Assembly: GCA_017620655.1 (NCBI GenBank)
Contig: JAGAUT010000076.1
Span: forward strand, 1-40,057
Origin: Clostridia bacterium
GTDB lineage: Bacteria > Bacillota > Clostridia > Oscillospirales > CAG-382
Length of the DNA stretch: 40,057 nt
Direction: 5' to 3'
The notes under the pieces are model-generated. The model had not been told where the DNA came from. It ran no database searches and was given only the letters and a program-made list of their open reading frames with translations. Positions 1 through 8,000 of this stretch are shown here, piece after piece (the first letter of the stretch is position 1; each line of letters starts with the position of its first letter). Made by a program: the position numbers and the translations under genes.

Positions 1-116
1 AGAAATTGTTCTACTTTCTTATTAAACTTTTCTTCGGTAGGCATAAACATACAGTGTTTGTAAATCTCATATGTTTGTAAAATATCGTTCTTGTGAGTTA
101 ATTCTATTAGGTTCAT
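1..116 (-). CDS. Partial N-terminus, possible GNAT N-acetyltransferase
   Basis: The minus-strand frame opens with ATG at 116-114 and runs without a stop to the window edge, giving about 38 residues that begin MNLIELTHKNDILQTYEIYK. AGGTG lies about 7 nt upstream of the ATG. The pattern of a short strand (NLIELT), an ND pair and an amphipathic helix resembles the start of GNAT acetyltransferases, but the catalytic region is outside the window. The acetyltransferase call is therefore an inference from the N-terminus only. Any small cytosolic protein with a similar start would fit. Confidence 0.45.
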   Translation of the reverse strand, partial: MNLIELTHKNDILQTYEIYKHCMFMPTEEKFNKKVEQF

Positions 117-156
117 TGCACGCACCTACAAATTCTTATTTGTCGAACTCTTTCTA

Positions 157-183
157 TCTATAATAGATTGTAAAAAGTTTCAA
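157..183 (-). promoter_or_regulatory. Weak candidate promoter of the truncated left-edge gene
   Basis: Reading the minus strand, TTGAAA (183-178) and TATAGA (162-157) are separated by 15 nt, shorter than ideal, upstream of the ATG at 116. The surrounding DNA is very AT-rich, so chance matches are likely. Confidence 0.25.
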
Positions 184-288
184 TATCTAACTATATTGTA
201 ACATTTTTTTGCCTATTTGTCATCTATTTACGCATAATTATCTTAAAAAATGTATGTTTTTTGTTCACCAATACTCATGTAGGACAGA

Positions 289-419
289 GACTTGAAAAAA
301 GAAAAAGCTAACCAAAAAGAAAACGTTTTGGCACCATTCTTTTGAGTGTGCAAAACACATTAAATTTGCTCGATTATCTATCCCTTGCACCAAACACCGG
401 TGCAAGGGATTTCTTTTTT
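289..419 (+). repeat. Palindrome-plus-terminator intergenic element, copy 1
   Basis: This stretch shares its layout and several word-level matches with 8001-8137: an A/G-rich arm (GAAAAAAGAAAAAGCTAACC), then CCAAAAAGAAAAC, TTTGGCACCATTC, TTTGCTCGATTAT, and finally a hairpin terminator whose loop contains CACCAAAC. The 5' arm of the first palindrome, present at 8001, is degraded here. No gene on the plus strand precedes it within the window. Confidence 0.6.
381..419 (+). terminator. Rho-independent terminator, plus strand
   Basis: An 11-bp perfect stem (TCCCTTGCACC / GGTGCAAGGGA) with loop AAACACC is followed by a T-rich run. It is oriented for plus-strand transcripts, yet no plus-strand gene lies upstream inside the window. 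It appears to be carried by the repeat element. Confidence 0.75.
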
Positions 420-452
420 GTTTTATGATAAAAAGAGAAAGCAAGCAAAGAG

Positions 453-479
453 AAAAAAGCACCGTGTTTTTAACGGTGC
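453..479 (-). terminator. Rho-independent terminator, minus strand
   Basis: A 7-bp stem GCACCGT / ACGGTGC encloses a 7-nt loop, and a six-T run follows it on the minus strand. It fits as the terminator of the small minus-strand gene ending at 557. Confidence 0.6.
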
Positions 480-510
480 GATACAAATACAATTTTCTCG
501 GATAGAATTA

Positions 511-546
511 TCCGCTGACACCAAACGACGGCGTCAGCGGATTTTT
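511..546 (+). terminator. Rho-independent terminator with ACCAAACGACGG-type loop
   Basis: A 9-bp stem TCCGCTGAC / GTCAGCGGA is followed by TTTTT on the plus strand. Its apical sequence ACCAAACGACGGC also occurs in the terminator at 8101-8133, which has a different stem. This suggests one mobile or recurrent terminator family rather than chance. Confidence 0.7.
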
Positions 547-556
547 ATATTCTTCA

Positions 557-889
557 TTACAGAACAAGAAATAAACCTGCAGTAACTATTGCTCCGATGA
601 CTGCACCCGACCAGAATGACGGGAAATGACCTTTGCGTTCTTTTTTTGAGATGTTCATTGATAGCTTTGCAAATCTATCGTCGCAAAGGCTCCTTTCAAG
701 GATGGAGTTTGCCTGCTTTATTATGTCTCCTTCGGATATTCCTGCCTTGCACGCCGAGGGACTCAGTATAAAAAACGCTTCTTCTATCATGGTGTTGCCT
801 GTTTCTTTCATGACTATTACCCGCTTGTTACAGCCTTTTATCACCCTATATACCTCCGAGTACAGTTTTTCTGCAACTATTTTGCACAA
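557..889 (-). CDS. Small orphan protein with C-terminal membrane tail
   Basis: I do not recognise this protein. The longest reading is 110 residues from a GTG at 889. A later ATG (MKETGNTMIEEA) is a possible alternative start, since the ribosome site for the GTG is weak. The middle is soluble and charged (ISEGDIIKQANSILERS). After a basic stretch KKERKGH the last 20 or so residues (SGAVIGAIVTAGLFLVL) form one hydrophobic helix at the extreme C-terminus, suggesting a tail-anchored protein facing the cytoplasm. A minus-strand terminator at 453-479 follows. Composition looks protein-like, but no family was identified. Confidence 0.6.
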   Translation of the reverse strand: MCKIVAEKLYSEVYRVIKGCNKRVIVMKETGNTMIEEAFFILSPSACKAGISEGDIIKQANSILERSLCDDRFAKLSMNISKKERKGHFPSFWSGAVIGAIVTAGLFLVL

Positions 890-967
890 TTTTTTTGCTT
901 TATATTCTCATTTATTGAAAATAAATGCAGAAATTGAAAAAAACGTCTCTTCGGCGGTTGTTTTGTG

Positions 968-996
968 TTGACACTTTTTGGTTTTTGATATAAAAT
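968..996 (+). promoter_or_regulatory. Sigma-A promoter of galE
   Basis: TTGACA (968-973) and TAAAAT (991-996) are separated by 17 nt, about 35 nt before the galE start. The ribosome site AAAGGAG lies at 1016-1022. Confidence 0.8.
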
Positions 997-1030
997 GTAA
1001 TTGAACTAAAACATAAAGGAGCAATTTGCC

Positions 1031-2047
1031 ATGAAATACTTACTCACAGGCGGTGCCGGCTACATCGGCAGCCATACTACGGTTGAGCTTTTGAACAGAG
1101 GCCATGAGGTTATCATTGCCGACAACTTTGACAATTCCAAGCCCGAAGTTATAAACAGAGTTGAAAAAATTACAGGCAAGCGTCCCAAGGTTTATACAGT
1201 TGACGTTTGCGACAAGGATGCTTTAAGAGTTGTTTTTGAAGAAAACAAGATTGATGCAGTTGTTCACTTTGCAGGCCTTAAGGCTGTAGGTGAATCCGTA
1301 AGAATCCCTCTCAGATACTATAGAAACAACCTTGAATCCACATTCTCCCTTGTAGAAGTTATGAAGGAATTCGGCGTTACAAAGCTGGTATTCTCCTCTT
1401 CCGCTACGGTTTACGGTATTCCCGAAACAGTACCGCTTGTTGAGACAATGAGAAAAACAGGCTGTACAAACCCCTACGGCTGGACAAAGTACATGATTGA
1501 ACAGATTCTTATGGACGTTTGCGTTGCAGACCCTGAATTTACATGTGTTCTTCTCAGATACTTCAACCCCATCGGTGCACATGACAGCGGACTTATCGGT
1601 GAAGACCCCCAGGGCATCCCCAACAACCTTATGCCTTATATTTCTCAGGTTGCTGTCGGCAAGCTTGAAAAGCTGTCTGTTCACGGTGACGACTATGACA
1701 CACATGACGGAACGGGCGTAAGAGACTACATCCATGTAGTTGACCTTGCACTCGGTCACGTTGCTGCACTCCAGTATGCAGAAAAGTTCAAGGGCTCGGA
1801 TGTTATCAACCTTGGTACAGGTACGGGTTACAGTGTTCTTGATATGGTTAAGGCATTTGAAAAGGTAAACAATGTCAAGGTTCCTTATGTAATCGGACCC
1901 AGACGTGAAGGCGACGTTGCTTCCTGCTATGCCGACCCCAAGAAGGCAAAGGAAGTTCTTGGCTGGAGTGCTACAAAGAATCTCGATGACATGGTAAGAG
2001 ATGCTTGGCGTTGGCAGTCGGGTAATCCCAGGGGCTACGATGCGTAA
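1031..2047 (+). CDS. galE: UDP-glucose 4-epimerase
   Basis: Interconverts UDP-glucose and UDP-galactose in the Leloir pathway and supplies UDP-galactose for surface glycans; cytosolic, NAD-dependent. At 338 residues it matches the family length. The Rossmann motif GGAGYIG is at residues 7-13. The catalytic set Ser124, Tyr149 (in NPYGWTK) and Lys153 falls at the same positions as in E. coli GalE. The start has AAAGGAG 9 nt upstream and its own promoter. A terminator follows directly, so it is probably monocistronic and not part of a gal operon in this window. The GH36-like glycosidase at 4.0-5.7 kb could release galactose for it, but that link is inference. Confidence 0.95.
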   Translation: MKYLLTGGAGYIGSHTTVELLNRGHEVIIADNFDNSKPEVINRVEKITGKRPKVYTVDVCDKDALRVVFEENKIDAVVHFAGLKAVGESVRIPLRYYRNNLESTFSLVEVMKEFGVTKLVFSSSATVYGIPETVPLVETMRKTGCTNPYGWTKYMIEQILMDVCVADPEFTCVLLRYFNPIGAHDSGLIGEDPQGIPNNLMPYISQVAVGKLEKLSVHGDDYDTHDGTGVRDYIHVVDLALGHVAALQYAEKFKGSDVINLGTGTGYSVLDMVKAFEKVNNVKVPYVIGPRREGDVASCYADPKKAKEVLGWSATKNLDDMVRDAWRWQSGNPRGYDA

Positions 2048-2058
2048 ATCTGCAATTA

Positions 2059-2090
2059 AAAAGTGAGCATTTACTGCTCACTTTTGTTGC
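2059..2090 (+). terminator. galE terminator
   Basis: An 11-bp palindrome AAAAGTGAGCA / TGCTCACTTTT with a 5-nt loop, 11 nt after the galE stop, ends in a T-rich stretch. It could act on both strands. Confidence 0.8.
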
Positions 2091-2130
2091 TTAAACTGAG
2101 TTCAACACTGTCAGGCGAGGAGGAATTGAA

Positions 2131-2493
2131 ATGCGTTCAAAAAACAGGTGGTCATACTTTTCAGATGATATTGCCCTGGATGAAGCAACCGAATTACCGC
2201 AAGAGTTTTATGAATTGCTTGAAAAATGGAAAAAGCAGGTAAAGGAAGTATATGACGGGGACGAAATATCGTGGTATTCAAAAGATGTTGCGATAACTTT
2301 CGTGTATAAAGGAAAAAGCTACCGTCTTATTGCCGAGGATTTTTATGAAGACGAAATCGTTGACCTTTCAAACAAAGGGAAACTTCACGGCGGTTATCTG
2401 CACGCCGTGGTTGAGTCGTTGACTTCCCGTATCGGAAATGATCTTGAAAAGATGGGAGCAGTTGATATCCGCAGATTTGGTTTCTTAGACTGA
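2131..2493 (+). CDS. Small acidic hypothetical protein
   Basis: I do not recognise this 120-residue protein. It has a strong ribosome site (GAGGAGG about 8 nt before the ATG) and ends just before a strong terminator, so it is very probably expressed. It is acidic and aromatic-rich, with no membrane segment. The central part (ISWYSKDVAITFVYKGKSYRLIAEDFYEDEIVDL) reads as a run of beta strands, followed by a helix (HAVVESLTSRIGNDLEKMG). No catalytic motif is visible. It might be an immunity-like or regulatory small protein, but nothing in the neighbourhood supports a specific role. Confidence 0.75.
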   Translation: MRSKNRWSYFSDDIALDEATELPQEFYELLEKWKKQVKEVYDGDEISWYSKDVAITFVYKGKSYRLIAEDFYEDEIVDLSNKGKLHGGYLHAVVESLTSRIGNDLEKMGAVDIRRFGFLD

Positions 2494-2521
2494 TTCCGAC
2501 ATCTAAGCAACAAACAGGTGC

Positions 2522-2557
2522 AAAAATGCCGCCTACAAACAGTAGGCGGCATTTCCT
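2522..2557. terminator. Bidirectional terminator between convergent genes
   Basis: A 13-bp perfect stem AAATGCCGCCTAC / GTAGGCGGCATTT has loop AAACA. A- and T-runs flank both sides, so it can end the plus gene finishing at 2493 and the minus gene finishing at 2570. Confidence 0.85.
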
Positions 2558-2569
2558 TATGCTTTTGTA

Positions 2570-3196
2570 TTATTTCATCACATCAAAAAGCTTTTTGCAT
2601 ATTGTTTCGGGAAGCGGTATTACATATTCTCTGTCATCATCCGTCATCACTTCTGTTTTCCAGTACCATGAATTGTCGCAGTGAACAATGGTTGTCAGAG
2701 CAAAGATAAAACCGTCCTTGCTTTCTTTGACAATGCTTGCAAAATGCTTTATATCGTCAAAGACAATAGTTTTCTGCCTTTTCATGTTTTCCATATTGTA
2801 TAAATATTTCAGCTCTTCTTGTGTAACCGAGAGGGGCTTTTTTATTTCACCGACGTCCGATTCAATGACGGCAAACCAGTTATAGTTGTTGTCGTCGGAA
2901 TAATAGCCGGTTGCTTTTTTGACTTGCGATTCTTCGATGAATATATCGCCGTTAAAATATACGGCATCCCATTTTTCGTTTGGAGCAGGATGGATTTCGT
3001 CAATTTCCAGATACTCATTGCTTTTGTAGCTGTAGGTGAGAATATCTGCGTTATACTCCAGAAGTTCGTATGTTTTTCCGTTATATGTCACGGTGTCGCA
3101 GTAGTTGCTCTCATTTTTTGTGACAGCAATCAGTATACAACAGAAAATTATTGCCATAGCTGCCGCAACGATTATAAACAGTTTGCGTTTTTTCAT
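2570..3196 (-). CDS. Membrane-anchored or secreted hypothetical protein
   Basis: A 208-residue protein of unknown family. The N-terminus MKKRKLFIIVAAAMAIIFCC has a basic start and one hydrophobic helix, either a signal anchor or a signal peptide. The rest is predicted extracytoplasmic (YNGKTYELLEYNADILTYSY) with beta-rich character. The ATG at 3196 is preferred because AGGGTG lies about 7 nt upstream; a GTG three codons earlier is less well placed. It is the last gene of a three-gene minus-strand cluster with the N-acetyltransferase and GH36 genes, but the functional link is unclear. Confidence 0.7.
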   Translation of the reverse strand: MKKRKLFIIVAAAMAIIFCCILIAVTKNESNYCDTVTYNGKTYELLEYNADILTYSYKSNEYLEIDEIHPAPNEKWDAVYFNGDIFIEESQVKKATGYYSDDNNYNWFAVIESDVGEIKKPLSVTQEELKYLYNMENMKRQKTIVFDDIKHFASIVKESKDGFIFALTTIVHCDNSWYWKTEVMTDDDREYVIPLPETICKKLFDVMK

Positions 3197-3220
3197 AAAT
3201 ATCACCCTAAACCGTAAGAA

Positions 3221-4015
3221 TCAAAGGATATTCTGATAACTGTCAGGCACAACAATGCCGAATTTCTCTTTCAGCATCAAAAGAGCCTCTTCTCTTGTTT
3301 CAATTATATGTTCTTCAACACATTTTCCCATTTTATATATCTTAAATTCGTTGTCAACAATGTTGAGATTGGAATCGTCGGTATATATCGCGATTTTCAT
3401 TATCTTGTTGAAGGGTGAGTCGGGATGCTTTTCGCAGTAAAACGAGGGCATTACAAAGTCATCATCAATCTGTACTTCTTCGGTAAAAGCATAAAGGGGT
3501 TTCCATTCTTTGTCCGGAAGCTTCTGATACAGCACATGGCCGTAGAAATCATCCCATTCAAATCGGTACTGACCAACGCCGTCTGTCTGAACAAGTCCCT
3601 CTGTAAGCTCTAAGGGTACACGGCTTGTTTCGGCTCTCATACCCACATCGCACAGGTATCTTTTGCTGTCAAGGGTGACAATCAAAATTCTGTGACGGCG
3701 CATCTGTATGACATTCGGCTCGTTCATGAATCTGCCTGCATACTGCACAACATCATAGCCGAGACTGCAAAGAAGATAGTAGAGAAGCCCCTGTGTTTCA
3801 AAGCAGTATCCGCCGCGATTTCCGAGGATTATCTTGTCAAACAAAGCCTGCTTGTCAAGAGACAGAGGCACACCGTTCATCTGGTCAAGGGTTTCATAGG
3901 GGATGTTGTAAAGGTGTCCCTTTTGAAGCAAAGTGAGGTTTTCGAGAGTTTTTTCTGTTGTACCTGTGTAGTTTATTCTTTCAAAGTATTTGGAAATTTG
4001 TTCTTTTGAGTACAT
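3221..4015 (-). CDS. Arylamine N-acetyltransferase family protein
   Basis: Members transfer an acetyl or acyl group from CoA to arylamines, hydrazines or amide-forming biosynthetic intermediates. At 264 residues it is the usual bacterial NAT length. The diagnostic RGGYCFE carries the catalytic Cys71. His108 (in RRHRILIV) and Asp123 (in CDVGMR) complete the Cys-His-Asp triad. The ribosome site AGGAGA overlaps the end of the upstream GH36 gene, and the intergenic gap is 9 nt, so the two are likely cotranscribed. The physiological substrate cannot be read from the sequence. The protein may act in detoxification of aromatic amines or in an unrelated acylation. Confidence 0.88.
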   Translation of the reverse strand: MYSKEQISKYFERINYTGTTEKTLENLTLLQKGHLYNIPYETLDQMNGVPLSLDKQALFDKIILGNRGGYCFETQGLLYYLLCSLGYDVVQYAGRFMNEPNVIQMRRHRILIVTLDSKRYLCDVGMRAETSRVPLELTEGLVQTDGVGQYRFEWDDFYGHVLYQKLPDKEWKPLYAFTEEVQIDDDFVMPSFYCEKHPDSPFNKIMKIAIYTDDSNLNIVDNEFKIYKMGKCVEEHIIETREEALLMLKEKFGIVVPDSYQNIL

Positions 4016-4024
4016 ATATGTCTC

Positions 4025-5656
4025 CTAATTTTCCCAGCTCATTACATATCTTGCACCGTCGTATTCTCTCATCCAGTCAAACTCTTTTACGGTTTTTCCG
4101 TCGGGTGACACGAATTTTTCGGGCAGAGATACTCTGTCAAAATCGGATATACCGTAAAATTCGGTATTTGCATCTGCAAGGCGGTAGATATCGTTGATTC
4201 TCGCCATTTGCTTTTCATTGAGTGTACCGGGTTTTACCGAGGCAAGGGTTGTAACACCCGTAAGAGCACACATTTCAAGGAAGTCAAGGTTGATATCTGC
4301 GTTTACTCTTTCGGTAAAGGTGGCACAGTCGGGGTCTAACATATAGAAGCTTTGGTTCTGAGGAAGTCTCATCATGCAGTTTATGCAGTTGTCAAGATGT
4401 AATTGCCAGTATCTTCCGCTTCCGTCTCCGCCTGCTCTGTAAATGGAGTGTATTCCTGCCGTAAGGTGGCTGAGGGTATTACAGCCGATAACCTCGGCAT
4501 CGCCTGCGGCGTTCTGTATAGTCTTGTATAAATCTTTTATGATAGTCGCAGTTGTTCTTGTGTTGTCGTGGAACACCCTGCCGCCGCCAAGTGCACCGTT
4601 ATAAAAGAGCAAATATGAGCTGTCAAGACCAGTCAGGTCATTGGTGGTAAAGTCGTGCTTTATAAGGTCAAAACCCCAGTCGCGGATGCGTTTTGTGTCG
4701 TTATATACTCTTTCCAAAACATGAGGATGAGACGGGTCAAGAACGATTTTGCAGGATTCCTTGAAGAAAACCTCGTCATTCGGAATATCGCCGATTGTAT
4801 AGAGAGGTCTATACCATAAGCCGGGTCTTGCACCCGCCTTCAATATGTCCTCGGCAGTATCTCTCATGTCCCCGAACTTATCGTTTCCGTACCAAGGACC
4901 GCCGTTATAAGTAGCACCCGGAACAAAACTGCGGTTTATCTGCCAGCCGTCATCAAGAATCATATAGGGCTTGTGCTTTGTACCGCTTGTCATCTCCATA
5001 AGAAGCGAGGTTTCGGTTTTTACAGAATCCCTTGAAATTCTGCCGTATGCCCAGTACCAGTTGTTTACGCCGAACACGGGGGTTTTGGGCATTACAGGAC
5101 TATCGCACATCATCCTTGCAAACTTTCTTGCGGCAAGATACGAGTCTTCGCCTTCTTGTGAGAAGTATTCTACAACTTCACAGGCAACGAGCGGTTCTTT
5201 AAGGTCAGTGCCGCGGTTGCCGCTTAAAAGGCTGAGAACAAGCGTTACGCCCTTGCTGTCTGCCATCCATAAAGCAAGACAGTCGGGGCCTGTCTTTACT
5301 CCGTAAAATGCACATCTGTTATCACCGTAAAGGCAGGTATACCAGGGCATAACACGTCTCGGTGTCATGGACTTCCATTCAAAGGGAATCTGTGATGTAT
5401 GACAGCTTCTTTCCCAGTGGTCTCCGAGAGCTTTTTCTACAAAGTAATGGTTGCCCCTGAAACGAAATTTCAGATATTTTACGGGCGAGCCGCTGGGGTA
5501 AACTATTACCTTTGCACTTTTTTCTCCAACAACATATTCGTATTTTACGGGTGACTCGCACTCGTTTTCTCTTTCTTCAAATCTGAAAGGACTGTCGTCT
5601 GTTGCACCGAGTACACGGTCGGGAGTTCTCAGAACACTTGTAAATTCGTTTGCCAT
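4025..5656 (-). CDS. GH36-like (clan GH-D) glycoside hydrolase, probable alpha-galactosidase
   Basis: A predicted cytosolic retaining alpha-glycosidase of 543 residues. The second half is a TIM barrel with clan GH-D marks: YMILDDGWQ near residue 231, GFDLIKHDFTT with Asp335 as candidate nucleophile, and RAGGDGSGR with Asp411 as candidate acid/base. The N-terminal 190 residues are a beta-sandwich-like region, as in GH36. There is no signal peptide, so the substrate must be imported or internal. The ATG at 5656 is preferred over an upstream TTG because GGAGG sits 5 nt before it. Raffinose-type oligosaccharides or galactosyl glycans are plausible substrates, but GH36 also includes other activities. 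No sugar transporter is adjacent. Confidence 0.8.
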   Translation of the reverse strand: MANEFTSVLRTPDRVLGATDDSPFRFEERENECESPVKYEYVVGEKSAKVIVYPSGSPVKYLKFRFRGNHYFVEKALGDHWERSCHTSQIPFEWKSMTPRRVMPWYTCLYGDNRCAFYGVKTGPDCLALWMADSKGVTLVLSLLSGNRGTDLKEPLVACEVVEYFSQEGEDSYLAARKFARMMCDSPVMPKTPVFGVNNWYWAYGRISRDSVKTETSLLMEMTSGTKHKPYMILDDGWQINRSFVPGATYNGGPWYGNDKFGDMRDTAEDILKAGARPGLWYRPLYTIGDIPNDEVFFKESCKIVLDPSHPHVLERVYNDTKRIRDWGFDLIKHDFTTNDLTGLDSSYLLFYNGALGGGRVFHDNTRTTATIIKDLYKTIQNAAGDAEVIGCNTLSHLTAGIHSIYRAGGDGSGRYWQLHLDNCINCMMRLPQNQSFYMLDPDCATFTERVNADINLDFLEMCALTGVTTLASVKPGTLNEKQMARINDIYRLADANTEFYGISDFDRVSLPEKFVSPDGKTVKEFDWMREYDGARYVMSWEN

Positions 5657-5698
5657 GTCTGCCTCCAAAGTTGAGTTATTTATATTATCTGTTAATTT

Positions 5699-5728
5699 AT
5701 AATAACATTATCAAAGCAGCTTTGTAAA
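5699..5728 (-). promoter_or_regulatory. Candidate promoter of the GH36-NAT-membrane protein cluster
   Basis: On the minus strand TTTACA (5728-5723) and TATTAT (5704-5699) are separated by 18 nt, about 43 nt upstream of the GH36 start. Confidence 0.45.
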
Positions 5729-5772
5729 TGTGATTTTGTGCTTTTCCGATTTATCGTGTTGACAAAATGCCA

Positions 5773-5802
5773 TTGACAGAATACGGTCTTTGGTGATATC
5801 TT
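5773..5802 (+). promoter_or_regulatory. Candidate promoter of the nitrilase-family gene
   Basis: TTGACA (5773-5778) and TATCTT (5797-5802) are 18 nt apart, followed by AAAGGAG before the ATG at 5840. The -10 match is moderate. Confidence 0.45.
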
Positions 5803-5839
5803 AATAACGGAGAAATCGACTGCTGAAAGGAGTGTTTTT

Positions 5840-6778
5840 ATGGCAAGAAAGATACGTGTAACATCGATATGCGCACCTCATACCGTCTACAACGGCAGTG
5901 AAGATTATAAGGCAATCGCCTATGAAGTTGCCGATTATATTGAGGATCATATAAGAAAGGTACTTTGCCGTGAAAATGACCTTATTGTACTTCCCGAAGT
6001 CTACGACAGACCCGCCGGAATACCCAGGGACAGAGCAAAACTGTACTATGCCGAAAGAGGAAACATTGTACTTGACAGGGTAAAAAGCCTTGCAAAAGAA
6101 AACAAAGTAAACATTGTTTTCAGTGCCATCATGGATGGCGGCGACGGTCATATGAGAAACCGTCAGGTGTTTATAAACCGACAGGGCGAAGAAGACGGTG
6201 TATACGACAAAAACCATCTTGTGTGGGAAGAACATACAGAGTCGGATGTTGCCTTTGGCGAAAAAGCAGCACTTATAAATATGGACTTCGGCAGGGTGGG
6301 CGGGGTAATCTGCTATGACCTGAATTTTGATGAGCTTCGTGAGCAGTATGTAAAGCTCAGCCCCGAGCTTCTTGTGTTTTCCTCCATGTATCACGGCGGA
6401 TATGTTTCAAGAAACTGGGCATACACCTGTAGAAGCTATTTTGTCGGCTGTGTTCAACAGAGACAGGGGTATATAGTAAATCCCCTTGGCGAGGTCATTG
6501 CCGAGAGCAACAACTATACCGATTATCTAACGGCAGAAATAAACCTCGACTATGTGCTTGCCCACATTGACTACAACTGGGCAAAGCTTGAGGCGATGCA
6601 GGAAAAGTACGGGCATCTTGTGGAAATTGAAGTGCCAAAGGGTCTTGGATGTGTCATGATAACAAGCAACTCGGAGGGTGTCAGCGCCATGGAGATGGCA
6701 AAGGAATTTGACATTGAGCTTCTTGATGACCTGTTTGCGAGGGGAAGAAAGCAGAGATCGGAGTTTTTTGCAAAATAA
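5840..6778 (+). CDS. Carbon-nitrogen hydrolase (nitrilase superfamily)
   Basis: A cytosolic amidase-like enzyme of 312 residues that should hydrolyse a C-N bond through a cysteine acyl-enzyme. The family triad is visible as Glu53 (VLPEVYD), Lys124 (YDKNHL) and Cys158 (GGVICYDLNFDE). The downstream RNWAYTCRSYFVG and NPLGEV segments fit the nitrilase core fold. Subfamily and substrate are not clear; N-carbamoyl compounds, omega-amides or short amides are all possible. AAAGGAG precedes the ATG. The gene is divergent from the GH36 gene and followed by its own terminator, so it looks monocistronic. Confidence 0.88.
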   Translation: MARKIRVTSICAPHTVYNGSEDYKAIAYEVADYIEDHIRKVLCRENDLIVLPEVYDRPAGIPRDRAKLYYAERGNIVLDRVKSLAKENKVNIVFSAIMDGGDGHMRNRQVFINRQGEEDGVYDKNHLVWEEHTESDVAFGEKAALINMDFGRVGGVICYDLNFDELREQYVKLSPELLVFSSMYHGGYVSRNWAYTCRSYFVGCVQQRQGYIVNPLGEVIAESNNYTDYLTAEINLDYVLAHIDYNWAKLEAMQEKYGHLVEIEVPKGLGCVMITSNSEGVSAMEMAKEFDIELLDDLFARGRKQRSEFFAK

Positions 6779-6788
6779 TAAGACATGA

Positions 6789-6822
6789 GCCGCCACGGGA
6801 AACCGTGGCGGCTTTAAATTTT
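6789..6822 (+). terminator. Terminator after nitrilase-family gene
   Basis: A 10-bp perfect GC-rich stem GCCGCCACGG / CCGTGGCGGC with a GAAA loop is followed by T-rich sequence. Confidence 0.85.
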
Positions 6823-6832
6823 AAAAATATCA

Positions 6833-6861
6833 TTGACTAACCCTGTCCTTTATGATACAAT
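6833..6861 (+). promoter_or_regulatory. ychF promoter
   Basis: TTGACT (6833-6838) and TACAAT (6856-6861) have a 17-nt spacer. The ribosome site AAAGGAGAT follows just before the ATG at 6903. Confidence 0.75.
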
Positions 6862-6902
6862 AAATTGAATTAATGCGGTTTGACCAAAGGAGATATAAAA
6901 AT

Positions 6903-7997
6903 ATGAAACTCGGTATAGTCGGACTCCCCAACGTCGGCAAGTCCACACTTTTCAATGCAATAACAAACGCAGGCGCAGAAGCTGCAAACTACCCCTTCTG
7001 TACAATCGACCCCAACGTGGGTATTGCACCTGTTCCCGATCCCAGACTTGACGTACTCGCAGAAATGTACAACCCCGAAAAGTACACACCTGCTGTTATC
7101 GAATTTGTTGACATTGCAGGTCTTGTAAAGGGTGCATCGCAGGGTGAAGGTCTCGGCAACAAGTTCCTTTCTCACATCAGAGAGGTTGATGCCGTTGTTC
7201 ATGTTGTAAGATGCTTTGAAAATGACGACATTATCCACGTAAACGGTCATATCGACCCTGCAGATGACGTAAACACAATCAATCTTGAGCTTATCTATTC
7301 CGACATTGAAATTGTTGAAAGAAGAATAGACAGAGCAAAGAAGATTCTCAAGGGTGACAAGTCTGCTCAGAAGGAAATCGACCTTCTTGAAAAAATTCTT
7401 GCCGTACTCAACGAAGGCAAGAAGGCAAGTCAGCTTGAGTATACCGACGACGAGCTTGAAATGCTTAAAGAAGTACCCCTTCTTTCAATGAAGCCTGTTA
7501 TTTACGTTGCCAACATCAACGAAGACGAACTTGGCACAGACCTTACAAAGAATCCTCACTATATGGCACTTAAAGCAATCGCCGACGAAGAAAAGTCCGG
7601 CATTATCAGCATTTGTGCAGGTATTGAAGCAGAAATTTCAGAACTTGAGCCCGAAGAAAAGAAGGAATTCCTTGCTGACCTCGGCATCGAAAAGAGCGGT
7701 CTTGACACTCTTGTTACCGCAGGCTACGAGCTTCTCGGTCTTATAAGCTACCTCACAGCAGGCCCTCAGGAAGTACGTGCATGGACTATCACCAAGGGAA
7801 CAAAAGCTCCCCAGGCGGCAGGCAAGATTCACTCTGACTTTGAAAGAGGTTTTATCAGAGCAGAAATCGTTTCCTTTGACAATCTTGTTGAGTGCGGTTC
7901 TGTTGCGGCGGCAAAGGACAAGGGTCTCATGCGTTCTGAAGGCAAGGAATACGTAATTCAGGACGGCGATGTTGTTCTCTTTAGATTTAATGTTTGA
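6903..7997 (+). CDS. ychF: Ribosome-binding ATPase YchF/EngD (Obg family)
   Basis: A universally conserved P-loop ATPase that binds ribosomes and takes part in translation and stress control. The 364-residue length matches the family. The protein opens [19 protein letters not shown] with the P-loop at residues 7-14. The G4 region reads ANINEDE rather than NKxD, the known change that switches YchF from GTP to ATP. The C-terminal TGS-like domain contains [13 protein letters not shown]. The ATG at 6903 is chosen over an in-frame ATG 30 nt upstream because of the ribosome site and because the family starts at MKLGIVG. A terminator-bearing repeat element immediately follows. Confidence 0.95.
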   Translation: MKLGIVGLPNVGKSTLFNAITNAGAEAANYPFCTIDPNVGIAPVPDPRLDVLAEMYNPEKYTPAVIEFVDIAGLVKGASQGEGLGNKFLSHIREVDAVVHVVRCFENDDIIHVNGHIDPADDVNTINLELIYSDIEIVERRIDRAKKILKGDKSAQKEIDLLEKILAVLNEGKKASQLEYTDDELEMLKEVPLLSMKPVIYVANINEDELGTDLTKNPHYMALKAIADEEKSGIISICAGIEAEISELEPEEKKEFLADLGIEKSGLDTLVTAGYELLGLISYLTAGPQEVRAWTITKGTKAPQAAGKIHSDFERGFIRAEIVSFDNLVECGSVAAAKDKGLMRSEGKEYVIQDGDVVLFRFNV

Positions 7998-8000
7998 TTT

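Noticed and set aside
385..585. Short plus-strand frame through the terminator cluster
   Set aside because: It spans three hairpins and has lysine-rich low-complexity content, so it is not likely to be translated.
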